Of a stretch of DNA of 64,000 bases, positions 9,601 through 16,860 are shown one piece after another. The notes below the pieces were generated by a model. The model ran no database searches. It worked only from the letters and a program-made list of their open reading frames with translations, and was not told where the DNA came from. The position numbers and the translations under genes are program-made. How positions within the stretch are numbered: position 1 is the stretch's first letter; each line of letters begins with the position of its first letter. Source of the DNA: Symbiodinium natans (lineage: Eukaryota > Sar > Dinophyceae > Suessiales > Symbiodiniaceae). The stretch lies in NCBI GenBank assembly GCA_905221605.1, contig CAJNDS010000497.1, positions 60,696 through 124,695 on the forward strand, read 5' to 3'.

Positions 9601-10586
9601 AGGAAGCACAGGAGAAGGAAGATGAAAGGAACGAGGCAATCGCGAAGGAGAAGGCGAAGAAGCAAAGAGCAAAGCTAGAGGCCTATGAGGAAATGAGAAG
9701 AAAGGAGCAGGAAGCCCAAGAAGCGACGAAGGAAGAGAAGGAGAAGGCAAAGAAGGAGTTGAAGGAAGCACAGGAACGAAAGACACAAGCGGAGATTGAG
9801 GCAGAGAAGGAAAGAGCAAGAATGAAGGAGATTGAAGTCGTTGAAGTTGAAGATTCAGGATCTGAAGATGAAAAGCCCACACTAGGAGCAGAAGGAAAGA
9901 AGGATGCAGAAGGCAATGTGTGGCAGATCCACAAAGGAGCATTGTGGGTCAGGATCAAAGGCCAGTGGTATGATCCAAACTGGTGGACAAAGAAAGGATA
10001 CACGCCACCGCCCGACGTTGCAGAGTCGAGCGAAGAAGGAAAAGAAGAAGGAGGAGCAGCAGGAACAGAAGAAGAGAGAAAGGAGAAAGAAGAAGAGCAG
10101 TACCGAGAACCACCGCAGAGAGGAGAGAAAGGTAGCAAGAACGCAAAGGGCAGATGGAATGTGGTCACGTTTACAGATTGTGGTTGGATTTGGGAGTACT
10201 GCAAAGACACGAATGAGTATCGAGCAATTCGGCTCGATCAGAAAGGATCAGCGCAGGTGAAAGGAGCGCGAATCAAAGGTGCCGAAGACTGGAACCTCGT
10301 GACGAAGCACTTCAAGAAGACAGGAAGGTGGGAGAGCCCCACAGAAATAAGAAGAGAGAGAGATGAGCCTGAGGTGCAGCAAGAAGGAAAGCGAGGAAGA
10401 AGAAGTCGAGAGCAAGAAGACTGGCAGCAAGAAAGTTGGCACCAGCAGCAGGACTGGTACGCCGACGACGGTTGGAGCCAGAACTACTGGGAGCCAGACT
10501 ACGCCTACTACCACTACGCCCCGAAAGGGAAGTACCAAGGCAAAGGGAAATGGAAGTATGGTGGTGGAGGCAAGAAAGGCTGGTAA
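603..10586 (+). CDS. Copia Gag-Pol polyprotein with N- and C-terminal extensions (3327 aa)
   Basis: One uninterrupted frame encodes all retrotransposition functions. In order: hydrophobic segments at nt 831-899, 1143-1229, 1770-1848 and 1941-1987; a Gln-rich coiled coil (about 1990-2130); a Copia-type Gag (about 2325-2940); a Lys/Arg/Gly-rich RNA-binding stretch (3030-3262); a CCHC zinc knuckle (3273-3314); aspartic protease DSGA (Asp codon 3768); an integrase HHCC zinc site (5187-5231) and catalytic D, D, E (codons 5322, 5517, 5637); reverse transcriptase with DIKDAF (7017) and HVDD (7284-7295) in place of the usual YVDD; and Copia RNase H (SDADW at 7899, TDSSAA near 8130). After RNase H come a single transmembrane segment (8671-8739), a long Lys/Glu coiled coil (8745-9840), and two Trp-rich stretches ending in a Tyr/Trp/Gly-rich tail. 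The 603 ATG lies in the LTR; 606 and 627 are alternatives. Confidence 0.93.
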   Translation: MMFTTFFNMVAEHLSQGAMMLQQAGWTKIFPWSMMVFMSVREVYANSLQNLQQMAEQTVAASSGALDALSSGRWQQELFLFAVLVFMSSILAGMAWSFLREIATEEREIETVAHEEFMPDVYIAKSRTAVHKHRECRGLDSADQAQVVRAPGCRVCFPDGYVYIQGQTEVKRRRFTQMTGCGFWMRVLCSAVLLLCAGLVTAEGWLLMIKNVKAKAARSSTEILLDEAELVMSKPLPRNSISLQDDLKTMALEDERRNSISLQDDLKTIALEDEHAEVQHATHALGGSSKYVHVRREREETEHVELMSFSLQRRQTKEAPIRYEDQDNEENYNLEIVKYMIAGFEASRNFDITNLKIEVKRWYEGTRRFLRSLESSYAPEISVMFHKQKEIIFVLMIVMCTPIGLVTWISLYNMCAIQSKRKECLKRRVSRRARYQEVRACGVQKKTLMFIVLLYTNTQAAEAMNAQMEQAMQSLAQQTATNTQQINDLVSAVQQQASQQQQASTAAQSAAAASEGEMREMFRNMLQVATRTSTAVHEAASMINNMGQMHRDFREHQEAREQAQAEREKRREKGDVELHKMIKTPDVFNPSSFKEEHEGWSEFRHKMRTWIGALDPEMLARIEAVEAKRSEAVEFSTLSDEHKAVSKKLYTILTSYTKGRPLRTIKQITEENGLEAWRILLEEHEPYTRGRSLRLLTSLTKYKFENKKTTMENILAFEEAIEQYEKASGDVVQDDLKISIILNQQDGQLRQHMLLNLRDDTKYSSLRQFLLSYEQNTRWTTTDLINAGNDHGGQADMDVSNVNKDDRKRPWRSKGKGKGKFSKGKGKGKGKWRKGKSKGKGKYGNDYGYNSKGRGRGKGRGRGRGRFGRGKGFGRGFGKGRGKGSFGPQCCHYCGKPGHFEAQCRQKQRDFGDVRNVNDDQQSTTAASSTAAPSTSSTTNVTSVSRNQAKTVRQISMIHIGDPPQQYPEVFEVDTEAEEELEIDYFGRVLRVEEFQLSDAEQEEEEHEHQEEDDPLMLWWKDGCEHEEDCNLCVRAVQESFYESSPVYEKIEVILDSGADVSLIPLWLGKEGVPVKKKNDSGIRDAQGRKIPVKGKRAINLTMFSSKQEAVKMQECFIVADVVNPLLAVGKLLKNGWEIVKKDDGLMLSDGMSDIPVHYHKNSLATYAYLQAGKRYESEAYVNLEQEHVRTVIQLNSHIADAARKQEPGWHDTDSIVVVHYSPAQSKYKDPTDMYRTEDFPYRSTMIKTEDGTWKAVEVCKKYAQKMDPFEDISAGGEFEVVTALSSRVIPLNVLGIPLKKDERQEQEARTSDTWSIEKAGTELVRYHNTPRTHKFNPENVAGMPTDIENLTSWRYTIGECVYATNLYEDEDDWSKDTEPPEEAFALPWYGQTRFRLKEPVREDRRSSAQEQEAKRQKLEEEKKSFLPEDVQMEEAPRGEVERDSLVFTYDGYEYSKNSSVQILRQLCREFEVPSSGSKEQMLKRLSRAAQEREAADSLALGRRQYEAQVAPLMRKREERPNEQEVMLHNLTHLPFAGWCEHCVATRAKENQHRKSELTRSPAEESSKSTLCFDFAYTSTSSSEAQPMVTLIANDAWSKWFVAVPVARRGGADALRHMTEALTTATLQLGYSEINVKADNEGVCRSLKIALQKMRGAHGLSTTLLSSVPHDHESNGLAERAVQTVRRHANCILDEVRVKTELPLSHEHPLMSWAMRHSAWLLNRFHRSSATGKTPYEFMTGQPYRGELVPFASTIMVKRLRPKRKGDRLWTFGVFLGKTESGMWLTFQSDGIHASRSARPVGEAYDAKAISSVNVFTWSIKNNTLGSRVLPQKRLVSPQIVLPAVAAGEERKSLEDEVADEAASDPPTSDEEKARRDAEGMLEEFELVHDEHDPLADMVSEHEDERGEVPEEAKMDRESRPDFECVGSPSKIPRTRVELPRFGPGASSSVMRAERMPDNDERSDEEEDCFAGSEAGDFETEDEWSDEEQQEEVQVLPESFFSEEAGPPQLAEEDLEIFDDAAAGKEVSRLTKMGVIEEVPMEQEENKEVVWLTTKLVFDWRFRESENVICENEIPEGQQEVPHEALKPRRCWQRRARLVAREYNNSKREDVFSPATSPSLTKLIPILALANRWSIWSLDIKDAFLQVPQKRPVHCKIPRGKGSQAVHGMEAKCWRLGRVLPGQRDASLLWSEFCAELLQQEGYEKSIANPALFRLIKNGKVVSVCIVHVDDLQVAGKAAVVKPVLEALAKKVKLQVEGPFLTEEDYRNGFSKQSVRFLKRRYSYEDGKLFVRPDTKYVTKLLEKLHLGSRREKATPAAGNVQNTDETKELDENKKNVYRSCVGILLYLAQDRPDIQYAVRNLATGMKAPTQKKQKELEHCALYLKKTAGYAVCYTAGRPGTATLQRSKNLEQDSENENEKSIESGSHLVEVFSDADWAGNKSSRKSVSGGVIFLDGQYAFSYSRTQKTVALSSGESEYYALTGAVAEGIGIREAVEFLSGKAARMKAYTDSSAARGIVHRQGVGRIKHLATRMLWLQEVTRNGLCSVKAVSTVFNPADLGTKPLNASRMKLLLNILQVHDDREAIGREERMAAESTATVRRLTKVSGSRLGLTLLSAFGFAVESAGQQEGDFVARRYFCMQLMSFVFGPFSTAQEPPQELQEVEQEVLHGQSSNSSMKFSHVFTSMPELEMFVPVCMAVIVVLVTIIVYLAVNQKKEKKGEKEEKPKEKKPEGEVTKKKEEEDKEKSSQGVLEEDETVKMKFDELIAKMEKQERALEKEKLKREEAEEKAKEAEEDRDQAFVMKAKVVAKFSEAEAEKKALEKEKEELEKQKEAYKQDAKEVREQLKKDYDMITKHMKKEADERKREAEELEAAEQRREEEDRINAEIRKANEEKIEAAERQRRKEETDKKAEAMRQKEQAKKAQEEKEAQEKATQERKAQEEKEAQEKKAQEEKKKAKEKKAQEEKEAQERKAQEEKEAQERKAQEEKEAQERKAQEEKEAQEKEDERNEAIAKEKAKKQRAKLEAYEEMRRKEQEAQEATKEEKEKAKKELKEAQERKTQAEIEAEKERARMKEIEVVEVEDSGSEDEKPTLGAEGKKDAEGNVWQIHKGALWVRIKGQWYDPNWWTKKGYTPPPDVAESSEEGKEEGGAAGTEEERKEKEEEQYREPPQRGEKGSKNAKGRWNVVTFTDCGWIWEYCKDTNEYRAIRLDQKGSAQVKGARIKGAEDWNLVTKHFKKTGRWESPTEIRRERDEPEVQQEGKRGRRSREQEDWQQESWHQQQDWYADDGWSQNYWEPDYAYYHYAPKGKYQGKGKWKYGGGGKKGW
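628..639 (+). other. Primer-binding site, likely for initiator Met-tRNA
   Basis: TGGTAGCGGAGC follows the 5' LTR directly. TGGTA plus a following GC/GAG is what the 3' end of an initiator methionine tRNA would pair with, the usual primer of Copia elements. The site lies within the open reading frame rather than in an untranslated leader. Confidence 0.7.
1314..1427 (+). repeat. 57-bp tandem duplication inside Copia N-terminal region
   Basis: Two adjacent 57-bp copies (starting at 1314 and 1371) each encode a 19-residue segment beginning RNSISLQDDLK. They differ at only a few bases and keep the frame, so the duplication is recent and tolerated by the polyprotein. Confidence 0.9.
9370..9620 (+). 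repeat. 33-bp imperfect tandem repeats encoding Lys/Glu coiled coil
   Basis: Repeats of KAQEEKEAQER-type units (11 residues, 33 nt) in the C-terminal extension of the Copia polyprotein. They form the core of a much longer charged coiled coil. Long open frames on the opposite strand here are composition artefacts. Confidence 0.85.
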
Positions 10587-11170
10587 GAAGAAGAAGCCAG
10601 CAAGAAGCATCGAGAAGGGTGACGACTGAACGCAGCGTGAAGCATGTATAGATTTTCTGAAGCTGTGTACATAGAAGTTCGAGCACCCCGAACATTGCAC
10701 GAAGTACAAAGTAGGTACAACGAATGTTTTTGAATAAGCAAGGACCCCAATACGCCTTGTGATATTCACACGAGTTTCACCAAGAAGAAAGTAGTTTCAC
10801 GAAGAGTTTCACGAAGCAGGACTAGGAGTGTAAGGTGCAGCCAGGTAGAGGCAAGAACAGTTGAAGAAAGAAGATGGTTAGGTAAAAGAGAAGACCACAC
10901 AAGAGCCATAGGCTGGCCACAGGGCTGAGACTCACAAGATGAGGACTCTAAGACAAGCCCGTGTAACTAGAAATTCGAGGTTAGGAGTTTATGCATGTTT
11001 CAAGAAACAAAGCAGAAAGAACTGGGTAAAAGACCTTGGACTAGAGGAGACGAATGTCCCCAGTTCAGTACACTTGAAGTCCGAAACAGCTCTTCGTCTT
11101 TTGGCACAGCAGTGAGAATCACTGCAGGAAAGAGAACGCCCTAAAGCCTTCGATCTGTTCCGAGGCGGGG
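10587..11170 (+). other. Copia 3' untranslated region with short purine-rich tract
   Basis: This non-coding stretch lies between the polyprotein stop and the 3' LTR. GAGGCGGGG (11162-11170) abuts the LTR and is the best candidate for the plus-strand priming polypurine tract, although a C interrupts it. Nothing else is recognisable here. Confidence 0.6.
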
Positions 11171-11370
11171 TGTTAAGTGTACAGCATGTATCCAGGTACA
11201 GTGAATGGGTGCAGTAGGAAAGACACCAAATGCCCTAAGGCATGTTGAGTCTGAGCAGAACGAGTTTGACACCGGAGGCTTAGGCTCAAGAGTCGAAAGC
11301 GAGAAAAGTTGTTTTGCCTTTAGAGCGTGGTAGGAAAAGTGAGCCATGATGTTTACCACGTTTTTCAACA
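11171..11370 (+). repeat. 3' LTR of Copia element
   Basis: Identical to the 5' LTR (428-627), with TGTT/AACA ends. It is followed directly by the second CAAAA. Confidence 0.96.
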
Positions 11371-11375
11371 CAAAA
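11371..11375. other. Target site duplication, right copy (CAAAA)
   Basis: Matches 423-427. Taking out one copy together with the element restores the LINE reading frame without a stop. Confidence 0.95.
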
Positions 11376-14300
11376 CCTCGAGGGGATTGATAGGTAGTGC
11401 CGTGGTTGCCAAAGTAGAGGGATCGCCTGACGAAGATGACTTTCTCGGAATACTCCAGGACTTCGGCCTCACTCTCCTCAATACGTGGAACTGCACTCCG
11501 GCACATACGTGCGTGCACCAAGGCACCAAAACACAATTGGATTTCGTTGCGTGTAGGGTCCAGCACGCAACTCGCACTGCTAGACACAGCAGACCCATGC
11601 ATCAAGTCGCCCTCGGAAAATGGAAGGCCAATCACCACATCCCAGTGCAGGCTCACATCCGTAGAGTCGCGCCATGTCGCCTCCCGAACCCAGTCAAACC
11701 TTCGATGGCGTCTAGGCAATGCATCCAAGACTCCATTGCACAGGCAGATGACCGGGCTAAGAAGTTAAAGCACCTCATCGACGCGGATATTCAGAAGCTG
11801 GACCCTGACTTGCATCTTCACAGCTTCACGCGGCAGGTGGATGAGATCATGAAAGAACACATGCAAACCGTCTACCCTCCAGAACCTGCAGTTGACAACC
11901 GCGTTTCGCAAAATCCGCAGTTTAAGCACACCGCGAAAGAGATGTGGGCTAAGTACAAGGAATGGAAATCCACCAAAGCGAACAGCTTAATCGAAACTCT
12001 CCGGAAATGGAAAAAGTACACTGAGTTTCGCGTGGCCTCTAAAGCGATGAAACAAACTGCCAAGAAAATTAAACGTGAAAAGCTGCAGGCTGTCGCCGAG
12101 GACCTACAAGTAGCTGCCGCTAAGGGCGATCAAAGGAAAGTGTGGATGAGCGCTAGAAAATTAGCTCCCTGGAAACCCTTCGCGCGCACACACATCCGCA
12201 GCGAAAAGGGAGAAATCCTCACTCCCGAAGAACAACTGGCTGAGCTCATTAAGCACAGCAGAAACAAGTTTTGTCAGGGAGAAGACTATTTGCCCAATCA
12301 CCGAGTCACTGAACCCATTCTTGTTCAGGCCAAAGACCTCGTTTGGGCCCTAGGAAAATTACCTTTTCGCAAAGGGGTGCCGAAGATGTCGGCCCCGGCA
12401 GCAGTTTGGAGATTGTGCCGTGACCAGGTAGCCAAAACGCTGGAACCCATCCTGATGCGATCCTGGGGGGAGGATTCCCTCTGCGTCATCCCACACGTGT
12501 GGAAAGACACATACCTCGTATGGTTGCCTAAACCACAGAAAGACCCCAGCCGCCCGTCCGGGCTTCGTCCCATAGGACTCTCCCACCCTCTCTCGAAATC
12601 GGTATGTGCTCTGCTGAGAGAACACATCCGACCACTTCTTGAGGAAGCGCTGGTCACTCGACCGCAATTTGCATATACTGCCGGCAGAGGGGTTCTAGAC
12701 GCCTTACTGAGAGTGCACAACCACCTGAGAGAGGCACGTGCGTATGCGACCCTGAGCAAACAAAGCATATATGACCTTCATGCCGGAGCTACCCAGGTTA
12801 AATGCGCAGGAGGCATATGCTTCTCCCTTGACCTTGAGGGGGCGTTCGACAATGTACCTCGCACTGCCCTTGCCACTAGCCTGAGACGACTAGGGGTCTC
12901 CGAAACGCTGGTGCAACTCCTTATGCAGTTCCATTTTGAGGCAAGGTATCACTGCTCAGTTGGCGTTCATGAGGACCACGTCACGACCGCACGAGGCATC
13001 AAACAAGGCTGTACGGTCGCGCCGTATTTGTTTGTGGCACACACAATTGCTATCATTGACACACTAGCGGAGCGCCTAGGCTGGGACTGGGTAACGCAGC
13101 TGTTCACTTTTTACGCCGACGACGCCTTAGCCGCATGGACGTTAAAAAGCGCCGAAGACCTTCAGGGTGCCATTTGCGGCATCCAAAAAGTCGTGCAAAC
13201 CTTTAACGACCACGGTATGACTCTCAGCGCAACCAAATCGGTCGTGCTGTGTCACGCCAAGGGAGCAGATGCCATTAGGATTTTGCAGAAACTTAAAGTC
13301 TTCAAGGACAAACTCCCACACCTTGCCTTCATGCAACACGGCGAGCAGATTCTGATCCCTCTCAGGAAAACACATCAGTACCTAGGTACCGTCATTTCCT
13401 ATAGAGATGCCCAGGAGAAAACTGTTCAGCTACGTATGCGTAAGGCGAGGGGTCAATATAGCCAGCTTCGCAAAGCCATCAACTCCAGACGCGTAACGCA
13501 CAACCGTCCCAGGTACCAAATCTGGAGAGCCGGGGTGTGGAGCTCAGCAGCGCACGGGCTACTGGCGGTGGGCGTTAGACCCACAGGACGCAAGCATCTT
13601 CGTGCAATGGCTGCCAGACAGATGCGGGCTATTGCCAAAAAGCCGGCGCATCTTACCCTAGTGACCAATGAACAGATCCAGAAGCATCTCAATGCTGAGG
13701 ACCCCCTGCAGGCGCTCGCTAACCAAGGCCAGAGAATGCATGACGCACTTGAGACAGTTGCAGCAGAGTGCCCCAGCGACATTAGGGCCCTTCCACAGGT
13801 CCGGGCGCAGCTCGCGCTGGCTATCAACTCACTCCATTCGATGAATACAGGTGAGCAGCTTCCTGAAGATAAGGAGTCAGACCCTTATACCTGTCCGCAT
13901 TGCAGTCAGCAATTTCGCACTATCACTAGCCTCCGACAGCATAAGGCATGGAAGCACCCAGAAGATAAGCCAGAACTGCTCAGTTTTGATCCGGCAAACC
14001 ACGCACTGAAAGGTCTGCCCCAGTGTGCCTTCTGTAAATTCAAATACGGGGCATGGATTGGGCTTAAAGCACATATTGAAAAAGGATACTGCCCTGTTCT
14101 TTATCCGGAATGCAGTACTCAGGGAGCCGCGGTCGGCCCCGAAGCAGATACTAGCACCAATCCAAAAGCTCCAGAGGAGGCCACTGCAAATGAGCCGCCT
14201 CCCATAGCCCAAAAGCCGGTTCTTGATGTTGCTCGGCAACAAGGCTGGAAAAGTCTGCTAGATGCCGATGTTGTGTCGTCCCTCAAGCAACACTGCTGTG

Positions 14301-15865
14301 TTTGCAAGCGATGGATCGCCGATCCCACGGCTCTGAAGCGACACATAGCTAGGGCCCACAAGGACGTGTGGGCAGTCACCGCCAACGGCAAACTTGAGGA
14401 GCGATGTGCACAGGTCAAGCCCCGACTCCTCCGAAATGGCACCTGCCCGTGGTGTGACAGGTCCTCCCCCTCCAGACATTACTTCCAATGCAATGTGATC
14501 TTCCAATGTGCCCTGATAGGACTACGCTGTGAACATGACGACGGAAGTGGTGAGCGTCTTCGGCAACCTACTACCAGGGCTAGCGACGAACATGAGAGAG
14601 ACCTCGAAACAGCCGAGAGAAATGGACCGGGAGACCGAGAACGCACCGAACAAGCGACCCAAAGCGGCCCGGCGAGGACAGCGCAGGGGAGGCCGGCGAC
14701 AAATTGCAGACGAGAACCTGAACTCGGTGGTGACGCTCCTGGCAAATCTGTCGCTGCAGCAGGAGGACGCCCTGAACCGTCTACGCCTGGACACATCCTT
14801 CACTTTCCACCTCCAGCAACAAGGCCCAGGAACCATATTGCTGCCGCTTTTCAAGGCGGGGCAGGAATGGCAACAAAAACAGAAGAAAGGAGAGAACGTC
14901 CCCCCGATGAAAATCGTTGCGCTGGGCCTCCTGCTGAAAGAGGTCGTGGCAAGAGTCCAACTGATGGTGGGAGATCCCACGGCCGTGGAGAATGCGATGA
15001 AGCATCAGTGGCTAGACCAGCAGAAGCGCTTCGTGTATCAGGAGTGGAACTCGGCCACCAAACAGGTGGAGCCGTCGGCGACAGCCAAGAGCCTGAAGGT
15101 GGAAGAGGCGACGGAGCTCATCAACCAGGTCGCCGAGCTGTGTCTTCCGGATCTGGTCACCAGGTTCTGCGCCCAAAGGCGTCCCAAGCAAGAGCCCCAG
15201 GAAGGCGACAAAGCAGTGTTCCTCATCGAAGTAGCCATGCGAGATCCGAGAGCAAACATCCTGCATCAGAAACTGCGACAGTTGGCCAACTGCGCGGTGT
15301 GGAATGTGGTGGGAGCGCAACTGCAGCCGCCAAACCAGCAACGCCACGGACTGGCAATGGCACTGCAAAAGGCCCTGGAAAACATCTGAGCGCTGCAGGA
15401 AGCGCACGGCCACCTGCTGGTGTGCCGAGTGTCTCTCGCCTCAAGCTTAAAAATAGTGGCAACACTTGCTACATCAACTCCGTCATAACTGCCACCCTGT
15501 GGCAAGCACAGCTCAGGCCGGGGAGCCGCATACCCGATGCTTGGCAGAAGGCACTTGCCAAAACGCACTGGGATGCAGCCATGTTTCTCCGCATGTACAT
15601 GCTAGGCTGGGCGCAGCCCAACAGACAGCATGATGTGAGTGAATTCATACAGTTCATCATCCCTAAGCTTGCTTGGACTGATAGCCTCGTTCACTGGGAG
15701 GCGAGAGTTGCGGTTGAGGAGGGATGCACAACTGAAATCAGGGAGCCCGCTGCACCATTGCTACTTCTGGCAGCACCTGGAGGTATCCAAGACGGGGAGC
15801 TGGACACCCTCATCCTTAGCTGGCACCTGCAGGCCCAACCGCATGATTTTCCTTGTTCTACCTAG
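11376..15865 (+). CDS. LINE ORF2-type protein: endonuclease (part), reverse transcriptase, zinc fingers, linker, USP-like N-half
   Basis: This frame continues the endonuclease from 7-427 and copies element RNA into target DNA. Reverse transcriptase motifs are clear: a LDLEGAFDN block (motif A, near 12830), GIKQGCTVAPYLF (motif B, near 12990) and YADD (13112-13123). Downstream are C2H2-like fingers at about 13888-13959, 14024-14094 and 14293-14358 and a CxxC finger at 14443-14490. The next 850 nt encode an Arg/Gly/Pro/Ser-rich, probably disordered stretch. After that comes the Cys box of a ubiquitin-specific protease (GNTCYIN, Cys codon 15467-15469). The frame stops at 15865 before the protease His box, which lies in another frame. 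The gene is split by the Copia insertion, so this copy is not expected to make a complete protein. Confidence 0.88.
14535..15389 (+). CDS. Second, overlapping LINE ORF (284 aa) in the +1 frame
   Basis: A long frame runs wholly inside the LINE main frame, shifted by +1. In this frame a TAG lies at 14517-14519, the first ATG is at 14535 and the stop is TGA at 15387-15389. The predicted protein has an Arg-rich basic block near residues 30-50 (KRPKAARRGQRRGG) that could bind nucleic acid or act as a nuclear signal. Alternating hydrophobic and charged helical stretches follow. Its composition looks like a folded protein, whereas the main-frame product over the same bases looks disordered. It could be a separate overprinted gene (an ORF1p-like partner, by inference), or a segment joined to the main protein by +1 and then -1 frameshifts. 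I do not recognise the family. Confidence 0.6.
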   Translation: MTTEVVSVFGNLLPGLATNMRETSKQPREMDRETENAPNKRPKAARRGQRRGGRRQIADENLNSVVTLLANLSLQQEDALNRLRLDTSFTFHLQQQGPGTILLPLFKAGQEWQQKQKKGENVPPMKIVALGLLLKEVVARVQLMVGDPTAVENAMKHQWLDQQKRFVYQEWNSATKQVEPSATAKSLKVEEATELINQVAELCLPDLVTRFCAQRRPKQEPQEGDKAVFLIEVAMRDPRANILHQKLRQLANCAVWNVVGAQLQPPNQQRHGLAMALQKALENI

Positions 15866-16199
15866 ATATACCACGACCAATGGTGTCACGAGGAAGACCC
15901 GTGTGCCTCTTACATTCAACAATCGCTGTGTCCACCTGCCGATCTTCCGAAATGAAAGCAGCATAGCGTGCGATTGGCTTGCCTATGACCTCATTTCCAT
16001 CATTGTGCATCTGGGTGAATCAGTTCTCACAGGGCACTACAGAACCGTTGGCTTGATACCGGGCAGGACAGAAGCCTGGTACATGGACGACGGTGTCGCA
16101 TCGGAAAGGCTTGAAACCTTAAGTCCCGAAATCCAGTCCAACTGTTATGTGCTTGGCTGCATCCGCAGGCCCCCTGCTGGGGAAGGCGGATCGGCCTGA
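15420..16199 (+). pseudogene. Ubiquitin-specific protease (C19)-like domain of the LINE, frameshifted
   Basis: Both active-site boxes of a USP deubiquitinase are recognisable. The Cys box GNTCYIN (Cys codon 15467) and a DVSEF block near 15630 (family: QQDAxEF) lie in the main LINE frame. The His box (IVHLGESVLTGHYRTVG, His codon 16035-16037) followed by WYMDDG lies in the next frame and ends at 16199. A net one-base shift near 15835-15850 separates the halves, just before an MIFLVLPRY stretch that matches the family beta-strand normally preceding the His box. The simplest reading is a recent inactivating indel; a programmed +1 shift is less likely. A deubiquitinase at the C-terminus of a LINE protein could shield the element's own proteins from degradation (inference). 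Confidence 0.72.
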
Positions 16200-16860
16200 C
16201 GATGAGAGCTTATTTTTCTCACAAAAGTGGGGGTGCACCCCCATCTAGGGTGCATGGGGGGACAGGCTTGCAACCCTGTCTGAATCTTTGTCTCTGTTCC
16301 TATGTACAGGGAAGGCACATGTGAAGCCGACCTTTCGGCCACAGAGCCATGATACCGGCACTTCATGTCCGGGTCGCCCTGATAAGGAGTCTTGAGTGAT
16401 GAGAAAATGAGATAGCTACACTCTCCCTGAGTGTTTTTGTGCTCTTCTTCTTTAGTGTACCGAGTCCTATTCTCAACCATGTCACCATATGCAGTCATGC
16501 GTTGCTCCATCAGCACAGGGGTGCCGCACCCTCATCGGCCCCAGGACATCTGCGGCACAAGTGTGCCCACACTGTTTAGCCCTGTGAGTGAGCGAACTGT
16601 GAGACCGGCCGTAGAATAGTATCCCTTGTACATACACCGTCCTTTTTGAGTTTGCGAGCACGTGTTTCTTTCCTGTTCACGGTAGGTCCAGGTAGGCTCT
16701 GTTGCGCTTGAGACCGTTTTGCCTGCAGTCTAGTTGAACTCCGGTTCCTGCGGGACGTCTCTTGCTGTCCATACCCGAAGCTGTTAGCCGCCGCCACAGA
16801 GCGGCCGTGACATATGTCATGAACTACAGCTAGCTAGTAGGTCAGACCAGACCGCTGCGG
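16200..16860 (+). other. Presumed LINE 3' untranslated region with G/C stem-loops
   Basis: No coding signal. Just after the stop lies the 14-base palindrome GGGGGTGCACCCCC (16229-16242). Next is a second possible stem, CCCCCAT pairing with ATGGGGG around a short loop (to about 16261). Such 3' structures can serve as reverse transcriptase recognition sites in LINEs (inference). The remainder to about 16860 is unremarkable. Confidence 0.45.

Larger units (their letters stand above)
428..11370 (+). mobile_element. Complete Copia-type LTR retrotransposon (10,943 bp)
   Basis: The element is bounded by two identical 200-bp LTRs that begin TGTT and end AACA, and flanked by a CAAAA target duplication. 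Between the LTRs is a single open frame with Gag-like, zinc-knuckle, aspartic protease, integrase, reverse transcriptase and RNase H domains in the order PR-IN-RT-RH, which defines the Copia group (Pseudoviridae-like). At nearly 11 kb it is about twice the usual 5 kb. The extra length sits in an N-terminal membrane-segment region and in a large C-terminal coiled-coil region. LTR identity and the intact frame indicate a recent insertion and possible activity. It sits in the endonuclease reading frame of a LINE. Confidence 0.96.
11376..16860 (+). mobile_element. 3' part of the split LINE retrotransposon
   Basis: Continues the element that begins before position 1. It holds the second half of the endonuclease, reverse transcriptase, zinc fingers, an overlapping second frame, a ubiquitin-specific-protease-like domain and a presumed 3' untranslated region. 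The 3' boundary is uncertain: no poly(A) tail or terminal repeat is evident, and 16860 is an estimate placed before the telomere-like tract. Confidence 0.8.

Noticed and set aside
9213-9942. Long minus-strand open frames rich in Leu, Ser and Pro across the Copia C-terminal region
   Set aside because: They mirror the purine-rich Lys/Glu coiled-coil coding sequence on the plus strand, and their composition is a by-product of it.
11327-11375. GTG in the 3' LTR as the start of the LINE protein
   Set aside because: It lies in the Copia LTR. The LINE frame truly continues from 427; the LTR codons are only accidentally in the same frame.
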